Shown here: piece by piece, positions 38,368 through 47,353 of the stretch
Layout of the letters: every line of letters starts with the position of its first letter
Position numbering within the stretch: the first letter of the stretch is position 1
DNA from: Sva-07 sp963752815
Lineage (GTDB): Bacteria > Actinomycetota > Acidimicrobiia > Acidimicrobiales > Ilumatobacteraceae
Assembly (NCBI GenBank): GCA_963752815.1
Contig: CAVVZI010000015.1
Location: 558,001 to 622,000, forward strand
Length of the DNA stretch: 64,000 bases
Direction of reading: 5' to 3'
Translations under genes and position numbers: made by a program
The notes under the pieces: model-generated
Told to the model about the DNA's origin: nothing
Seen by the model: only the letters and a program-made list of their open reading frames with translations
Database searches by the model: none

Positions 38368-39741
38368 TCAGCGGGCGTCGATGTGCGGCCACGGCCGTGG
38401 GACGGTGATCCCGGCGCGCTCGAGGAGGTGGCGCTGGTGGTCGGCCGCCGCTGCCGCGAGCGCGCCGACGTCGATCGAGACGACCTTGCCGTCGGCGACG
38501 ACGTGACGGCCGGCGACGAACACATCGCGGACGCTGCGACCGTCGGTCCCCCACACGAGCTGCAGCCCGACGTCGCCGCGCGGCGTCCACCCGGGGGTGT
38601 CGGTGCGGTGGATCACGAGGTCGGCCTGCTTGCCGACCTCGATCGATCCGATTCTGTCGGCGAGCCCGATTGCCTCGGCACCGGCGATCGTGGCGAGTTC
38701 GAACACCTGATGGGCGCCGAATCGAGTCGGGTCGAGCCGGGCGTCGCGGGCGATGCCGGATGCCACCGCCGCGGTGCGCAGGATGTCGATGGCGTCGCCG
38801 GCATTGACCGCATCGCACCCGAGCGCGACGCGGCCGCCGCGCTCGACGATCTCGGCATGACGGCCGTTGGCGAACACGCCCTGGCCGAGCCGGAGGTACG
38901 CCCACGGGCAGTAGGCGATCGCCGTTTCGCTCGACAGGATCAGCTCGACCTCGGCGTCGTCGAGCCACACGCCGTGGCCGATGAGCAGGTGGCGACCGAG
39001 CACACCGAGGTCGTCGAGATGCTCGACCGGGCGGCGGCCCGTCCGCTCGAGGTAGCGCTCGGGATCCGACGACGTGGGCGACAGATGCATCGTCATTCCG
39101 GTCCCCACCTCCCGGGCGAGGTCGGCCGCGCCGGCCAGCAACTCGTCGGAAGCCAGGTCGTGGCCCACGAGCGTCACCCACCCCTCGACCAGCCCCCCGC
39201 TCGGGTAGGCGTCGATGACCTCCCGTTGCCGGTCGAGCACCTCGGCCGCCGGTGCGGTGAACGGGCCCTCCTCGATGTCCCAGCCCCACACCCCGAGCGT
39301 GGCGCGCAGGCCGACGGTGCGCAGGGCGCCGGCGACGCGATCGGCGTGGGCGACGGTGCCGGCCTCGACGACCGTGGTGACCCCGCTCGTGAGCGCCTCG
39401 ACCGCCGACAGCGACGCCGCGACCTCGTCGTCGAGCGGTTCGTGGGCGCCGTGCAGCGGAACCGACCACTCGAAGATCGAGGCGCCGGGCGGCAGCAGAT
39501 CGGGGATGCAGCTGCGCACGAGCGGGTCTCCCGTCAGGTGCTGGTGGGCATCGATCATGCCGGGCGTGACGACGCACGCCGTCGCGTCGAGCACCGTCGC
39601 ATCGGGATACTCCGCGCGCAGCGCCGCGGTCGAGCCGACCGCCACGATCACCTCGTCATCGACGACGATCGACCCGCCGACGAGCACGTCGCGCCGCTCG
39701 TTCATGGTGACGACGTCGCCGCCGCGGATCATCCACTGCAC
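38368..39741 (-). CDS. Amidohydrolase (cytosine deaminase/chlorohydrolase-like)
   Basis: A 457-residue metal-dependent hydrolase. The metal motif is in TPGMIDAHQHLTGD (HxH), with His in MTMHLSPTSSD and LLIGHGVWLDD, and Asp in RVALGCDAVNAG. ELATIAGAEAIGLADRIGSIEVGKQADLVIH closes the barrel. It probably deaminates or hydrolyses an N-heterocycle. Close spacing to the aldo/keto reductase suggests a small catabolic operon. Confidence 0.87.
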   Translation of the reverse strand: MQWMIRGGDVVTMNERRDVLVGGSIVVDDEVIVAVGSTAALRAEYPDATVLDATACVVTPGMIDAHQHLTGDPLVRSCIPDLLPPGASIFEWSVPLHGAHEPLDDEVAASLSAVEALTSGVTTVVEAGTVAHADRVAGALRTVGLRATLGVWGWDIEEGPFTAPAAEVLDRQREVIDAYPSGGLVEGWVTLVGHDLASDELLAGAADLAREVGTGMTMHLSPTSSDPERYLERTGRRPVEHLDDLGVLGRHLLIGHGVWLDDAEVELILSSETAIAYCPWAYLRLGQGVFANGRHAEIVERGGRVALGCDAVNAGDAIDILRTAAVASGIARDARLDPTRFGAHQVFELATIAGAEAIGLADRIGSIEVGKQADLVIHRTDTPGWTPRGDVGLQLVWGTDGRSVRDVFVAGRHVVADGKVVSIDVGALAAAAADHQRHLLERAGITVPRPWPHIDAR

Positions 39742-39779
39742 GAAGTGATGCTCTCAGATCGCGACGACATCGCCGCGCG

Positions 39780-39818
39780 ACCTGAAACGCTCGGGGTCAG
39801 GCACCAGGCGTTTCAGGT
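39780..39818. repeat. Hairpin with GGGGTCAGGCACCA loop
   Basis: Perfect 11-bp arms ACCTGAAACGC and GCGTTTCAGGT flank a 17-nt loop that contains GGGGTCAGGCACCA (39793-39806). It lies downstream of the large secreted dehydrogenase gene. Confidence 0.85.
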
Positions 39819-39843
39819 AACGCATCCGTCCGGGTAATCGTGG

Positions 39844-42271
39844 TTACTCGAACCAACCGAAGACGTCGACGATCAGATCGGCGCTGTCCTGCGTGCAGTA
39901 CCGGAGCCGGGGTGCCGGGCCAGGGCCGAGCGTCGTGAACGCGGTGGCCGGACGATCCTGGTCGGCCTCCCGAGCGTTCTGGATGCTGACGTCACCGCCG
40001 GCCCACGGGTTCGGGGTGGCGCAGATCCAACCGGGCGCGTGGCTGACCATCGTGGCGTTCTGGGCGAGCGCCGTCGCGTTCGCCGGCACACCGACGGGAT
40101 CCAACGTGATCTGCCCGCCCGGCGGGAGCGGCGGGGCGCCGATGCCGTTGCGGCTGTCGGCGATGCGGGTCGGTTCGGTGAAGTGCAGGCGTCCCGTCGT
40201 GCCCGCGGCGTCGGTCGACGACGTGACCCATCCACCGACGTCGACCACGACGTTGGCCACCTGGTAGAGGAAGAGTTCCACCGTTCCGTCGGCGCCGAGC
40301 GGGACGAGCGCCAGGTTGGCCCGGGTGTCGAAGCTGCCGGTGTGGTTCACCGTCGACGTCGCGGGCAGCGGCGTGCCGCCCGCGTACGCCGTCACGTAGC
40401 CGGGCGCATCGCTGCCGGGACCGATCGCCGTCACGGTGAGCGACACGGTCTTCGCGCCGGCCGGCACGCCGCCGCGGCCGGCGACCGGGAAGCGCACGAC
40501 CGAGGTGTTGCCGGTGTTGGCGCGCGTGTAGTCGTTGCCGGGCGCCGCTCCTGCCCGGCTGTCGAGCAGACGCGTCGGGGTGACGGCCTGGAAGCGTCCG
40601 GCGGTCACCGCTCCACCGGCCGGCGTGTAGTAGCCGAGGACGTCGACGATCACGTGGACGTCGGCGAACACCTCGACCACGATCGAACCGGTGCCATCGA
40701 CCTGGACGACGGCCGTGTTGGCGGCGACGTCACAGCCGCCGACGTTGGCGTTCGAGGTGGCGGGCTTCGCGGTGCCCGGCTTCCAGGCGACGAGATAGCT
40801 CGGTGGTCGGCACTGCGCCTCGGGACCGACGCCGTTGTCGAGCGTGAAGTTGACCAGGGCGGCGCTGGCGCCGGCCGGTACGCCGAGGGTCACCGTGCGC
40901 GGCTGGCCTCCCACGAGACGCCCGGTCGGCCCACCGATGGCGTTGCGCGTGTCGAGCACCCGCTGTGCCGCCGGATAGGCGGTGAACGCATGCGTGCCCG
41001 GGACGGACTGGACCGGTGGCTGGGGCAGCGGCGCCGTTGGGCCACCAGGCCCGCCGAGGTAGACGGGACCCGCGGCGGCGGTCGTTGCCGCGTTCGGCCC
41101 GACGATCTTGCGGAGTTGCCCATTGCCGTTGTTGACGTAGAACAGCGCCCGTTCGCCGTTGCGCACGCCGAACGCCAGGTCGGTCGCCACGCTGAGTTGG
41201 GTCGTGAACGGAGCGTTGTAGTCGACGGCACCGGCCGCGTTCATCAGCCACATGTTGTTCGTAGCGCCGTCGGCGAACAGGTAGCCGCTGTCGTAGGTCG
41301 CACCCCACCAGCCGTTCGGCACGAAGGCTCCACCGACGATGAACGCGCCGACCGTGCGCGGGTAGAAGGTGCGCGGTGCGGTGAAGTTCGGGTCCGGCGT
41401 GCAACCGGCGGTCTGGCCGATCGCGCACGGCCCCTCCCGGACCGGCCAGCCGTAGTTGGCACCGGCGGCGCCGTCGTCGATCTCCTCCCAGGCGCTCTGG
41501 CCGACGTCGTTGATCCGGAACCGCGTCGTCGTCGAGTTCGGATCGAAGGCGGTACGGAACGGGTTGCGCAGACCCAGGGCATAGATCTCGTCGCACACCG
41601 CGGCCGCTTGATTTGCACGCGCACACGGGCCGTGCCCGGCGGCGGTGAGGAACGGATTGCCCGGCGCCGGCTGCCCCGTCGTCGTGATTCGCAGGATCTT
41701 GCCGCCGAGCGATGCGAGACTCTGGGCCCGCGCGGGGTCGGCGCCCTCGCCGACGCTGAGGTAGAGGAAACCGTCGCGGCCGACCTCGACCGTGCCTCCG
41801 TTGTGATTGGTTGCCGTCCACGGGATGTTGTCGATCAGCACCTGCTCGGAGGTGGGCACGACGGCGCCGCCGCTCATCGTGAACTTCGAGAGCGTGTTGG
41901 TGCAGCCACCGGGGCGAGGTCGCGTCGCGTAGACGTAGATCGTGCCCGTGGTGGCGAACGTCGGATCGAGCGCCGCGCTGAGCAGGCCTCGTTCGCCAGT
42001 CGACACACTCAGCGTTCGTCGCGATGCTCCCCGCGGGACTGACCGCACCGTTCGCCGCGACTCTCTGGAACGTGCCCCCCTTCTCCAGCACGAGCAGGTC
42101 GCCACCGGGGAGCACCTTGACCGCCGTCGGCGCGGTGAACGATCCGACGAGCGAGTCGGTGAACCCTGCGGGCACCGCCAGCGCGGGCGATGCGGACGGA
42201 ACCACCACCAGGAAGGCGGCCCCGAGCAGCGCCCCGGTCACCATCGACCTCAACATCGACCTCGTGCGCAT
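39844..42271 (-). CDS. Secreted glucose/sorbosone dehydrogenase-like protein with three C-terminal repeats (apparent frameshift)
   Basis: About 808 residues after removing one base near 42006. A signal peptide (MRTRSMLRSMVTGALLGAAF...ALAVP) is followed by a six-bladed propeller resembling soluble PQQ sugar dehydrogenases (GERGLLSAALDP, YLSVGEGADP, EIYALGLRNPFRTAF, ENYGWPVREG-like NYGWPVREG). After a Pro-rich linker come three copies of a roughly 125-residue beta-rich unit. Each opens with an LDTR/LDSR/ADSR motif and closes with VDVLGYY, VDVGGWV or VDVFGWFE. The C-terminal units may anchor or bind carbohydrate. Confidence 0.82.
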
Positions 42272-42382
42272 CGCACCTCCCTCGATCCTGCCGCCCCGCG
42301 GACACGCCAAACGTACCAGTCATGATGCGCGTGGCCCGCCGGGCCAGGCGGTCGACGAGCGAACAGTTGGTACGGTGACGCG

Positions 42383-42874
42383 ATGGCGGAATCGAACGCG
42401 ATCAGCGAGCCAAATTACGTCGAGCGGCCGACCACTGCCCGTTGGACCCACGTCGCCCTGCGGGTCGCCAACATCGACGCCACCATCGAGTGGTATCTGA
42501 AGTACACCCCGCTCGAGCTGCTCGACCGGCGCGAGGACGAGGACGGGTACGGCGCGTGGCTCGGCCATTCCGACAACTCAGAGCATCCGTTCGTGCTCGT
42601 GCTCGCCCAGTTCCTCCCCGATCACGACCCGTTCGCGCCGTCGCCGATCGCCAAGCTGGCGCCGTTCAACCACTTCGGCATCGAGCTGCCCAACAAGGCC
42701 GACGTCGACGAGATTGCGGCGCGAGGTGAATCCGACGGCTGCCTCGCGTTCGCGGCGAAGCAGATGCCGGCGCCGATCGGCTACATCTGCATGTTGAGCG
42801 ACCCCGACGGCAACCTCGTCGAGTTCTCGTACGACCAGGGTGTCTACGAGAAGGTCCGCGAAGTCTGGGGATGA
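42383..42874 (+). CDS. VOC-superfamily protein
   Basis: A 163-residue protein with VOC motifs THVALRVANIDATIEWYLKYTPL, FNHFGIELPNKADV and MLSDPDGNLVEFSY. Metal-ligand candidates are two His and the Glu of LVEFS. The reaction is unknown. Its stop overlaps the next ATG (ATGA), pairing it with the SnoaL-like gene. The AT-rich leader carries no strong ribosome site. Confidence 0.8.
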   Translation: MAESNAISEPNYVERPTTARWTHVALRVANIDATIEWYLKYTPLELLDRREDEDGYGAWLGHSDNSEHPFVLVLAQFLPDHDPFAPSPIAKLAPFNHFGIELPNKADVDEIAARGESDGCLAFAAKQMPAPIGYICMLSDPDGNLVEFSYDQGVYEKVREVWG

Positions 42875-43290
42875 CGTCGCCGCTCGAGGTCGCGTTGTCG
42901 TATCTCGACGCGCTCGGCCACGACGATCCCGACGCCGTCACGGCCCACGTCGCCGACGACTTCCACAACGAGCACCAGAGCGCGATCGGCACGGGCTGCA
43001 CGGGGCGCGACGCGTACCGGGCGCGTCTGCCCGGCTTCATGGCCTCGTTTCCGAACCGGCGTTACACGGTGGTCGAAACCATCGGGCCGGCGGCCACGGC
43101 GATCGACGGTGACGAGGATGCCGTCGCCGTGCGCTACCGGTTGAGTGCCGACGTCGACGGGCATCGGATCGACATTCCCGGCGTGATGTGGTTCGGCGTG
43201 CGCGACGGATTGATCACGCGTCGCATCGACACGTGGGATTCGCTGACGTTCTTCCGTCAGACCGATCAGCAACCGCCGCCCGCTGGTTGA
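42871..43290 (+). CDS. SnoaL/NTF2-like protein
   Basis: 139 residues with the cone-shaped NTF2 fold pattern: an N-terminal helix pair (ALSYLDALGHDDPDAVTAHV), then ADDFHNEH and a beta sheet ending GLITRRIDTWDSLTFFRQ. SnoaL-like proteins include small isomerases, cyclases and binding proteins, so the role is open. Translational coupling to the VOC gene suggests a joint function. Confidence 0.75.
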   Translation: MTSPLEVALSYLDALGHDDPDAVTAHVADDFHNEHQSAIGTGCTGRDAYRARLPGFMASFPNRRYTVVETIGPAATAIDGDEDAVAVRYRLSADVDGHRIDIPGVMWFGVRDGLITRRIDTWDSLTFFRQTDQQPPPAG

Positions 43291-43378
43291 GCGCGAGTCT
43301 CCCCCGCCGACGATCGCGCGGTGCGGGTGATCGTCGCTCGCCTAAGGTCGCGAGGTCGCTTCGAATACGGGAGTCTGG

Positions 43379-43864
43379 ATGCGCAATGCGTTGATCGTGG
43401 CCAATCGAACCGTCGGGGGGGACCAATTGCAGGCGGCCGTCCACGAGCGGCTCCGCAGCGGTCCCTGCACGTTCCACCTCGTGATTCCGGTGTCCGGTGT
43501 GGTTTCGCCGGCGGTGGCCGTCGGGTCGGCGGCGTCCGACACGCTGCCGATCACCCCACTCGATTTCATCAACGAACGCGACGTCGCCGAGAAGCGGCTG
43601 CGGTTCGGGCTGGACTGGCTCCGATCGCTCGGCGCACCCGCCACGGGTGAAGTGCTGGCCGAGTCCGACACCGTGATCGGCGTGTGCCGAGCCGTCGAGG
43701 AACACGGCTCGGTCGAGGTGATCGTGTCGACGTTGCCGACCACCGTGTCGCGATGGCTCCGCCAGGACCTGCCCCATCGCCTCGAGCGCAAGGTGTCGGT
43801 CCCGGTCGTCGTGGTCACCTCGACGTCGGTGTCGACGCCGAAGAAGCCGCCGGTGCCGACCTGA
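43379..43864 (+). CDS. Universal-stress-like protein
   Basis: 161 residues with an alternating alpha/beta pattern. It contains NALIVANRTVGGDQLQAAVHERL at the start and VEVIVSTLPTTVSRWLRQDLPHRLERKVSVPVVVV at the end. The latter resembles the last strand-helix-strand of USP-fold proteins. There is no clear ATP-binding GxxG motif. Function unknown. Confidence 0.65.
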   Translation: MRNALIVANRTVGGDQLQAAVHERLRSGPCTFHLVIPVSGVVSPAVAVGSAASDTLPITPLDFINERDVAEKRLRFGLDWLRSLGAPATGEVLAESDTVIGVCRAVEEHGSVEVIVSTLPTTVSRWLRQDLPHRLERKVSVPVVVVTSTSVSTPKKPPVPT

Positions 43865-43880
43865 CTGTGTTGCCCTGACT

Positions 43881-43906
43881 TCGTACAGGTGTTCGAACGG
43901 TAGGCT
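43881..43906 (+). promoter_or_regulatory. LexA-box-like palindrome plus -10 element
   Basis: TCGTACAGGTGTTCGA (43881-43896) differs by one base from the actinobacterial SOS box TCGAAC-N4-GTTCGA. TAGGCT (43901-43906) is a plausible -10. Both lie 32-57 bases before the start at 43938. Confidence 0.45.
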
Positions 43907-43937
43907 GGGGTCGAGCGTTTCAGAAAGAGGACGACCC

Positions 43938-44195
43938 ATGGCCACCAAGAAGCAACCTGCCACACGCTGGTTCGACGGCAGCACTCCCATCGACGAGCTG
44001 CCCCCGACCGAGCAGCTCGCACACGCCCTGGTGTCGCAGTACGGCGACCTCGCGCCGTCGGTCGACCGTGTCATGGAGGCCGACCTCGACGACGACCAGC
44101 GCGGCCGTGCACTGCAGGCGTTCAGCGATTCACTCGACCGGCCGGGCGATCCCAATCGCGACCCGCGGGTCGCCATCGCCAACGCCCTGAAGTGA
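43938..44195 (+). CDS. Small hypothetical protein behind a LexA-like site
   Basis: An 85-residue soluble protein, lysine-rich at the N-terminus (ATKKQPATRWFDGSTPIDELPP) and acidic-helical after that (RVMEADLDDDQRGRALQAFSDSL). An AAAGAGGA ribosome site precedes the ATG. I do not recognise a family. The possible SOS box upstream is the only functional hint. Confidence 0.65.
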   Translation: MATKKQPATRWFDGSTPIDELPPTEQLAHALVSQYGDLAPSVDRVMEADLDDDQRGRALQAFSDSLDRPGDPNRDPRVAIANALK

Positions 44196-44247
44196 GCGGG
44201 CGCCGGAGGGCCAGGCCCTTCCGGCCCCACGAGTAACGTCGGGCCCG

Positions 44248-44880
44248 ATGGCCCTCATCCACCGCGCGACGTTGTCGCCGACCAAGTCAGAGATCATCGC
44301 CGCCTGGCTTCCGGCCCAGCCGTGGTCACCGGGGGGCGACGGATCGATCGAACTGGTCGGTGCTTATCGGTTCGACGACCCCGAGGGCCGGGTCGGCCTC
44401 GAAGTCCACCTCGTACGTTCGAACGAGATCCTGCTGCAGGTTCCGCTCGTCTATCGCGACGCGCCGGTCGACGGCCTCGACGCCCACCTCGTGGGCACGA
44501 TGGAGCACTCGGTGCTGGGTCAGCGCTGGGTGTACGACGGCCTCGCCGATCCGGTGTTCATCGGCATGTTCGCCGCCGCGGCGTTGACCGGTACGGGACA
44601 GGCGATCGGCATGGTCGACAACGCGGGACGGTGGACGCTCGTCCCGACGCCGGTGCATCTCGAGGGCGGCGGATGGTTCCACGGTCCGGTGGCCGTCGAC
44701 GAGTTCTCGGTGGTGTCCGACGACGACACGTGGGCCGTCCTGCGCAACGACCGCCTCGAACTGCATGTCGCCCACCGTCCGGTTGCCGGCGAGCGGCCGC
44801 CGATCGGGCTCACGGCGCGGTGGCCCGGGCAGGTCGAGCCGGTCGTCCTCGCCGAGGTGCTGGATCCCGGGGAGTCCTGA
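44248..44880 (+). CDS. Maltokinase N-terminal cap-like domain protein
   Basis: A 210-residue protein whose start, MALIHRATLSPTKSEIIAAWLPAQPW, matches the cap domain found at the N-terminus of actinobacterial maltokinases. The kinase domain itself is absent. A role in glucan or maltose-phosphate metabolism is possible, but nothing adjacent confirms it. Confidence 0.7.
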   Translation: MALIHRATLSPTKSEIIAAWLPAQPWSPGGDGSIELVGAYRFDDPEGRVGLEVHLVRSNEILLQVPLVYRDAPVDGLDAHLVGTMEHSVLGQRWVYDGLADPVFIGMFAAAALTGTGQAIGMVDNAGRWTLVPTPVHLEGGGWFHGPVAVDEFSVVSDDDTWAVLRNDRLELHVAHRPVAGERPPIGLTARWPGQVEPVVLAEVLDPGES

Positions 44881-44904
44881 ACCGTCGGGGTCGAGGTGGC
44901 CGCC

Positions 44905-45792
44905 TCACACCCGCGTGGCCGACGCGATCCGACCATTGGCGAGCGAACGAGGGTGGGTCGCAGGCGACCCGATGCGTTGCGCCGACGTCAGCAGATCCTC
45001 GTCCCGATCGACGCGGAACCCGTGTCGGTCGAACAGGTCGACGATCTCGTCGGCCGACCAGAGTGAGCGCCACGGTTCGTCGTGCAGCGGATCGTCCAGC
45101 CCGACCGAACGGGCGAGCAAGGAGCTCGCGCGCCGTCCCATCCTGGCGATCGCCGACCGGTCCTGATACTGCGCAACGAGCGTGCTGCCCTTGGAGGCGC
45201 AGGCGCTCATGGCGCCGAGGGTGGCCTCGACGTCACGTCGCGCGAGGTACGGAACGACCCCTTCCCAGAGCCAGGTGGTCGGGACCGCCGGGTCGTGTCC
45301 TGATGCGGCGAGCGCGGGGCCGAGCGGTTCGGAGGCGAGGTCGACGGCGACGTAGGTGAGACCGTCGCCGACCGGTTCGAGCGCGCCGACCCGACGGCGG
45401 CAGTCGGCCTGCGAAGCAGGGTGGTCCACCGAGAAGACGCGGGTGTGCCCGAGTTCCCCGAGGCGCCACGGCCGGGTGTCCAGCCCGGCACCGACGATGA
45501 CCAACTGTCGTGGTGAGGTCGCACGGACCGCCTCGTCGATCAGCACCGTTCGCGGCACCATCCCTTCGGCGCAGGCGCGCAGACGTTCCCAGGCGAGGCG
45601 TTCGCGGCCGGACGCCGGCGGTGTGTCGCCACGGGCGCTGTCCACCGCGTGACGTTCGTCAGTCGTCAGCAGCTGCGCGGCGATCGGGTCGCCAAAGTGA
45701 TCGGGGGCCATCCGGCCGTCGGCGACTGCCCGCCCCTGGCACACCAACACGGCGGTGCGACTCGCAGCACCTGCGTCCACGGCGGAAAGCAT
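44905..45792 (-). CDS. SAM-dependent methyltransferase of the leucine carboxyl methyltransferase-like family
   Basis: 295 residues. The SAM motif is QLVIVGAGLDTRPWRLGEL, with acidic motif FSVDHP and the later TTWLWEGVVPYLARRDVEATL. This pattern is typical of the large actinobacterial PPM/LCM1-like group, whose substrates are mostly unknown. It diverges from the Clp-N/HTH gene over a 79-bp region holding two operator-like palindromes. Confidence 0.85.
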   Translation of the reverse strand: MLSAVDAGAASRTAVLVCQGRAVADGRMAPDHFGDPIAAQLLTTDERHAVDSARGDTPPASGRERLAWERLRACAEGMVPRTVLIDEAVRATSPRQLVIVGAGLDTRPWRLGELGHTRVFSVDHPASQADCRRRVGALEPVGDGLTYVAVDLASEPLGPALAASGHDPAVPTTWLWEGVVPYLARRDVEATLGAMSACASKGSTLVAQYQDRSAIARMGRRASSLLARSVGLDDPLHDEPWRSLWSADEIVDLFDRHGFRVDRDEDLLTSAQRIGSPATHPRSLANGRIASATRV

Positions 45793-45824
45793 GCCCGAAC
45801 GTGGCGAACGTGTGCTCGCGCGAC

Positions 45825-45869
45825 GACAACCTAGGGTTGTCAGATCGATCCAGACAACCTAAGGTTGTC
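45825..45869. promoter_or_regulatory. Two operator-like palindromes
   Basis: GACAACCTAGGGTTGTC (45825-45841) and GACAACCTAAGGTTGTC (45853-45869) are spaced 28 bp apart, on nearly the same DNA face. The second has perfect 8-bp arms and ends 2 bases before the GTG at 45872. Binding there would block translation initiation or transcription. Confidence 0.65.
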
Positions 45870-45871
45870 TC

Positions 45872-46585
45872 GTGACCGAATCATCGTTGCCGACATCCAT
45901 TCGTCTCGACGACCTCATCACCGCCATCCGCACGGTGCACGACGACGAACTCGAACAGCTCACGACCGCCGTCGTCGCGGCCGACCACCTCGACGAGTTG
46001 GCCGACCACCTGATCGGACACTTCGTCGACCAGGCCCGTCGATCGGGTGCGTCGTGGACCGAGATCGGGCGCGCCATGGGCGTCACCAAACAAGCGGCGC
46101 GCAAGCGCTTCCTGCCGAAGGACCCCGGCGACGTGAACAATCCCGGCGCCAACCGGGACTTCAGCCGGTTCACGCCGCGTGCCAAGAACGCCGTGATGGC
46201 CGCCCACAACGCGGCGCACGCTGCCGGGAGCGACGAGATCGTTCCTGCCCACCTGTTGCTCGGCCTGCTGAGCGAGCCTGATGGGATCGCCGCCAAGGTC
46301 ATCGCGGCCACGGTCCCGCTCGACACCGTACGGGACGCGGTGACGGCCACCCTTCCGGCGGCGCAGGAGCCGGGTGAGGGCCTCGTGCCCTACGGCGCGG
46401 ACGCCAAGAAGGTGCTCGAACTCACCTTGCGGGAGGCACTCCGTCTCGGGCACAACTACATCGGCACCGAACACATCCTGCTGGCCCTGCTCGAGGTCGA
46501 GCCCGACGTCTTGCTCGGTCCACTCGGTCTCGCCAAGCCCGACGTCGAGGCGCAGATCGACGCCGAACTCGCGACGTTCCGCTGA
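45872..46585 (+). CDS. Clp N-domain protein with N-terminal helix-turn-helix
   Basis: 237 residues. The first 75 contain a helix-turn-helix (ASWTEIGRAMGVTKQAARKRF). Residues about 95-235 form a Clp repeat domain (RFTPRAKNAVMAAHNAA, IVPAHLLLGLL, HNYIGTEHILLALLE) like the N-terminus of ClpC. No ATPase domain follows. It is probably a transcription factor that binds the palindromes directly upstream and may respond to misfolded proteins through its Clp-N domain; both points are inference. Confidence 0.82.
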   Translation: MTESSLPTSIRLDDLITAIRTVHDDELEQLTTAVVAADHLDELADHLIGHFVDQARRSGASWTEIGRAMGVTKQAARKRFLPKDPGDVNNPGANRDFSRFTPRAKNAVMAAHNAAHAAGSDEIVPAHLLLGLLSEPDGIAAKVIAATVPLDTVRDAVTATLPAAQEPGEGLVPYGADAKKVLELTLREALRLGHNYIGTEHILLALLEVEPDVLLGPLGLAKPDVEAQIDAELATFR

Positions 46586-46620
46586 GGCGATCAGGAACGC
46601 CGCGCCGGGCGGCGGTGCGA

Positions 46621-46857
46621 TCAGTCGTCGGGCAGGGCCGCGAACTCGCGCTTGACGTTCCGGTACCAGCCCATCCCCGCCCACGGCTTCTTCCAGCGGC
46701 CCTTCATCTCCTTCGCCGCCTCCTCGTGCGAGGCGTCGCCGGCGGCGCTCATCGCCTTCAGGTGGGCGTCCTGCGCCTTGATGATCTCGTTGGCGTCCTT
46801 GCCGGTGAACTGCAGATCGCACGGCCCGCCGAGGTCCTTGCATGACATCGTCTTCAT
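46621..46857 (-). CDS. DUF1059 domain protein
   Basis: A 78-residue soluble protein beginning MKTMSCKDLGGPCDLQFTGKDANEIIKAQDAHLKAM. The two cysteines and the spaced helix match the DUF1059 family of unknown function. It lies 12 bases after the VOC gene on the same strand, so the two may form an operon. Confidence 0.85.
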   Translation of the reverse strand: MKTMSCKDLGGPCDLQFTGKDANEIIKAQDAHLKAMSAAGDASHEEAAKEMKGRWKKPWAGMGWYRNVKREFAALPDD

Positions 46858-46869
46858 CGGTCGGTCCTT

Positions 46870-47268
46870 TCAGGCCTGCGCGATGCGCACGAGGTTGCCG
46901 GACGGATCACGGAACGCGCAGTCGCGCGCGCCCCAGGGCTGCGACACGGGCTCCTGCAACACCTCGGCACCCGACGCGCGGACCTTCTCGAAGGTCGTGT
47001 CGAGGTCGTCGGAGCCGAAGATCGCCGCTTGCAGCGATCCTTGCGTCACGAGCGTCAGCAGGGCGTCGCCTTCGGCCTGGGATCGACCACCGTGCGGCTG
47101 GAACAGCACGATGTCGACGTCCTGGTTCGGTGCGCCGACGGTGACCCAGCGGAAGCCGTCGGATTCGACGTCCATGCGGACCTCGAGGTCGAGGGCATCT
47201 CGGTAGAACGCCAGCGCGGCGTCGGGGTCGTGGACGGGGATGAACATTTTCGAGACGGTGACTGTCAT
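46870..47268 (-). CDS. VOC-superfamily protein
   Basis: A 132-residue protein with MFIPVHDPDAALAFYRDALDLEVR at the N-terminus, DVDIVLFQPHG in the middle and ARDCAFRDPSGNLVRIAQA at the end. Arg replaces the usual Glu ligand near the C-terminus, so a metal site may be incomplete. It is next to an AraC-type regulator gene on the same strand, a pairing common in actinobacteria. Confidence 0.82.
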   Translation of the reverse strand: MTVTVSKMFIPVHDPDAALAFYRDALDLEVRMDVESDGFRWVTVGAPNQDVDIVLFQPHGGRSQAEGDALLTLVTQGSLQAAIFGSDDLDTTFEKVRASGAEVLQEPVSQPWGARDCAFRDPSGNLVRIAQA

Positions 47269-47353
47269 GCGTCCACCGTACGAGTGACGGTCGGTCGGAT
47301 GCTTCTTCGATCCTGCTCGATGTGGCGCGGTCGCCGCCGTCGCACGGTTGCTG

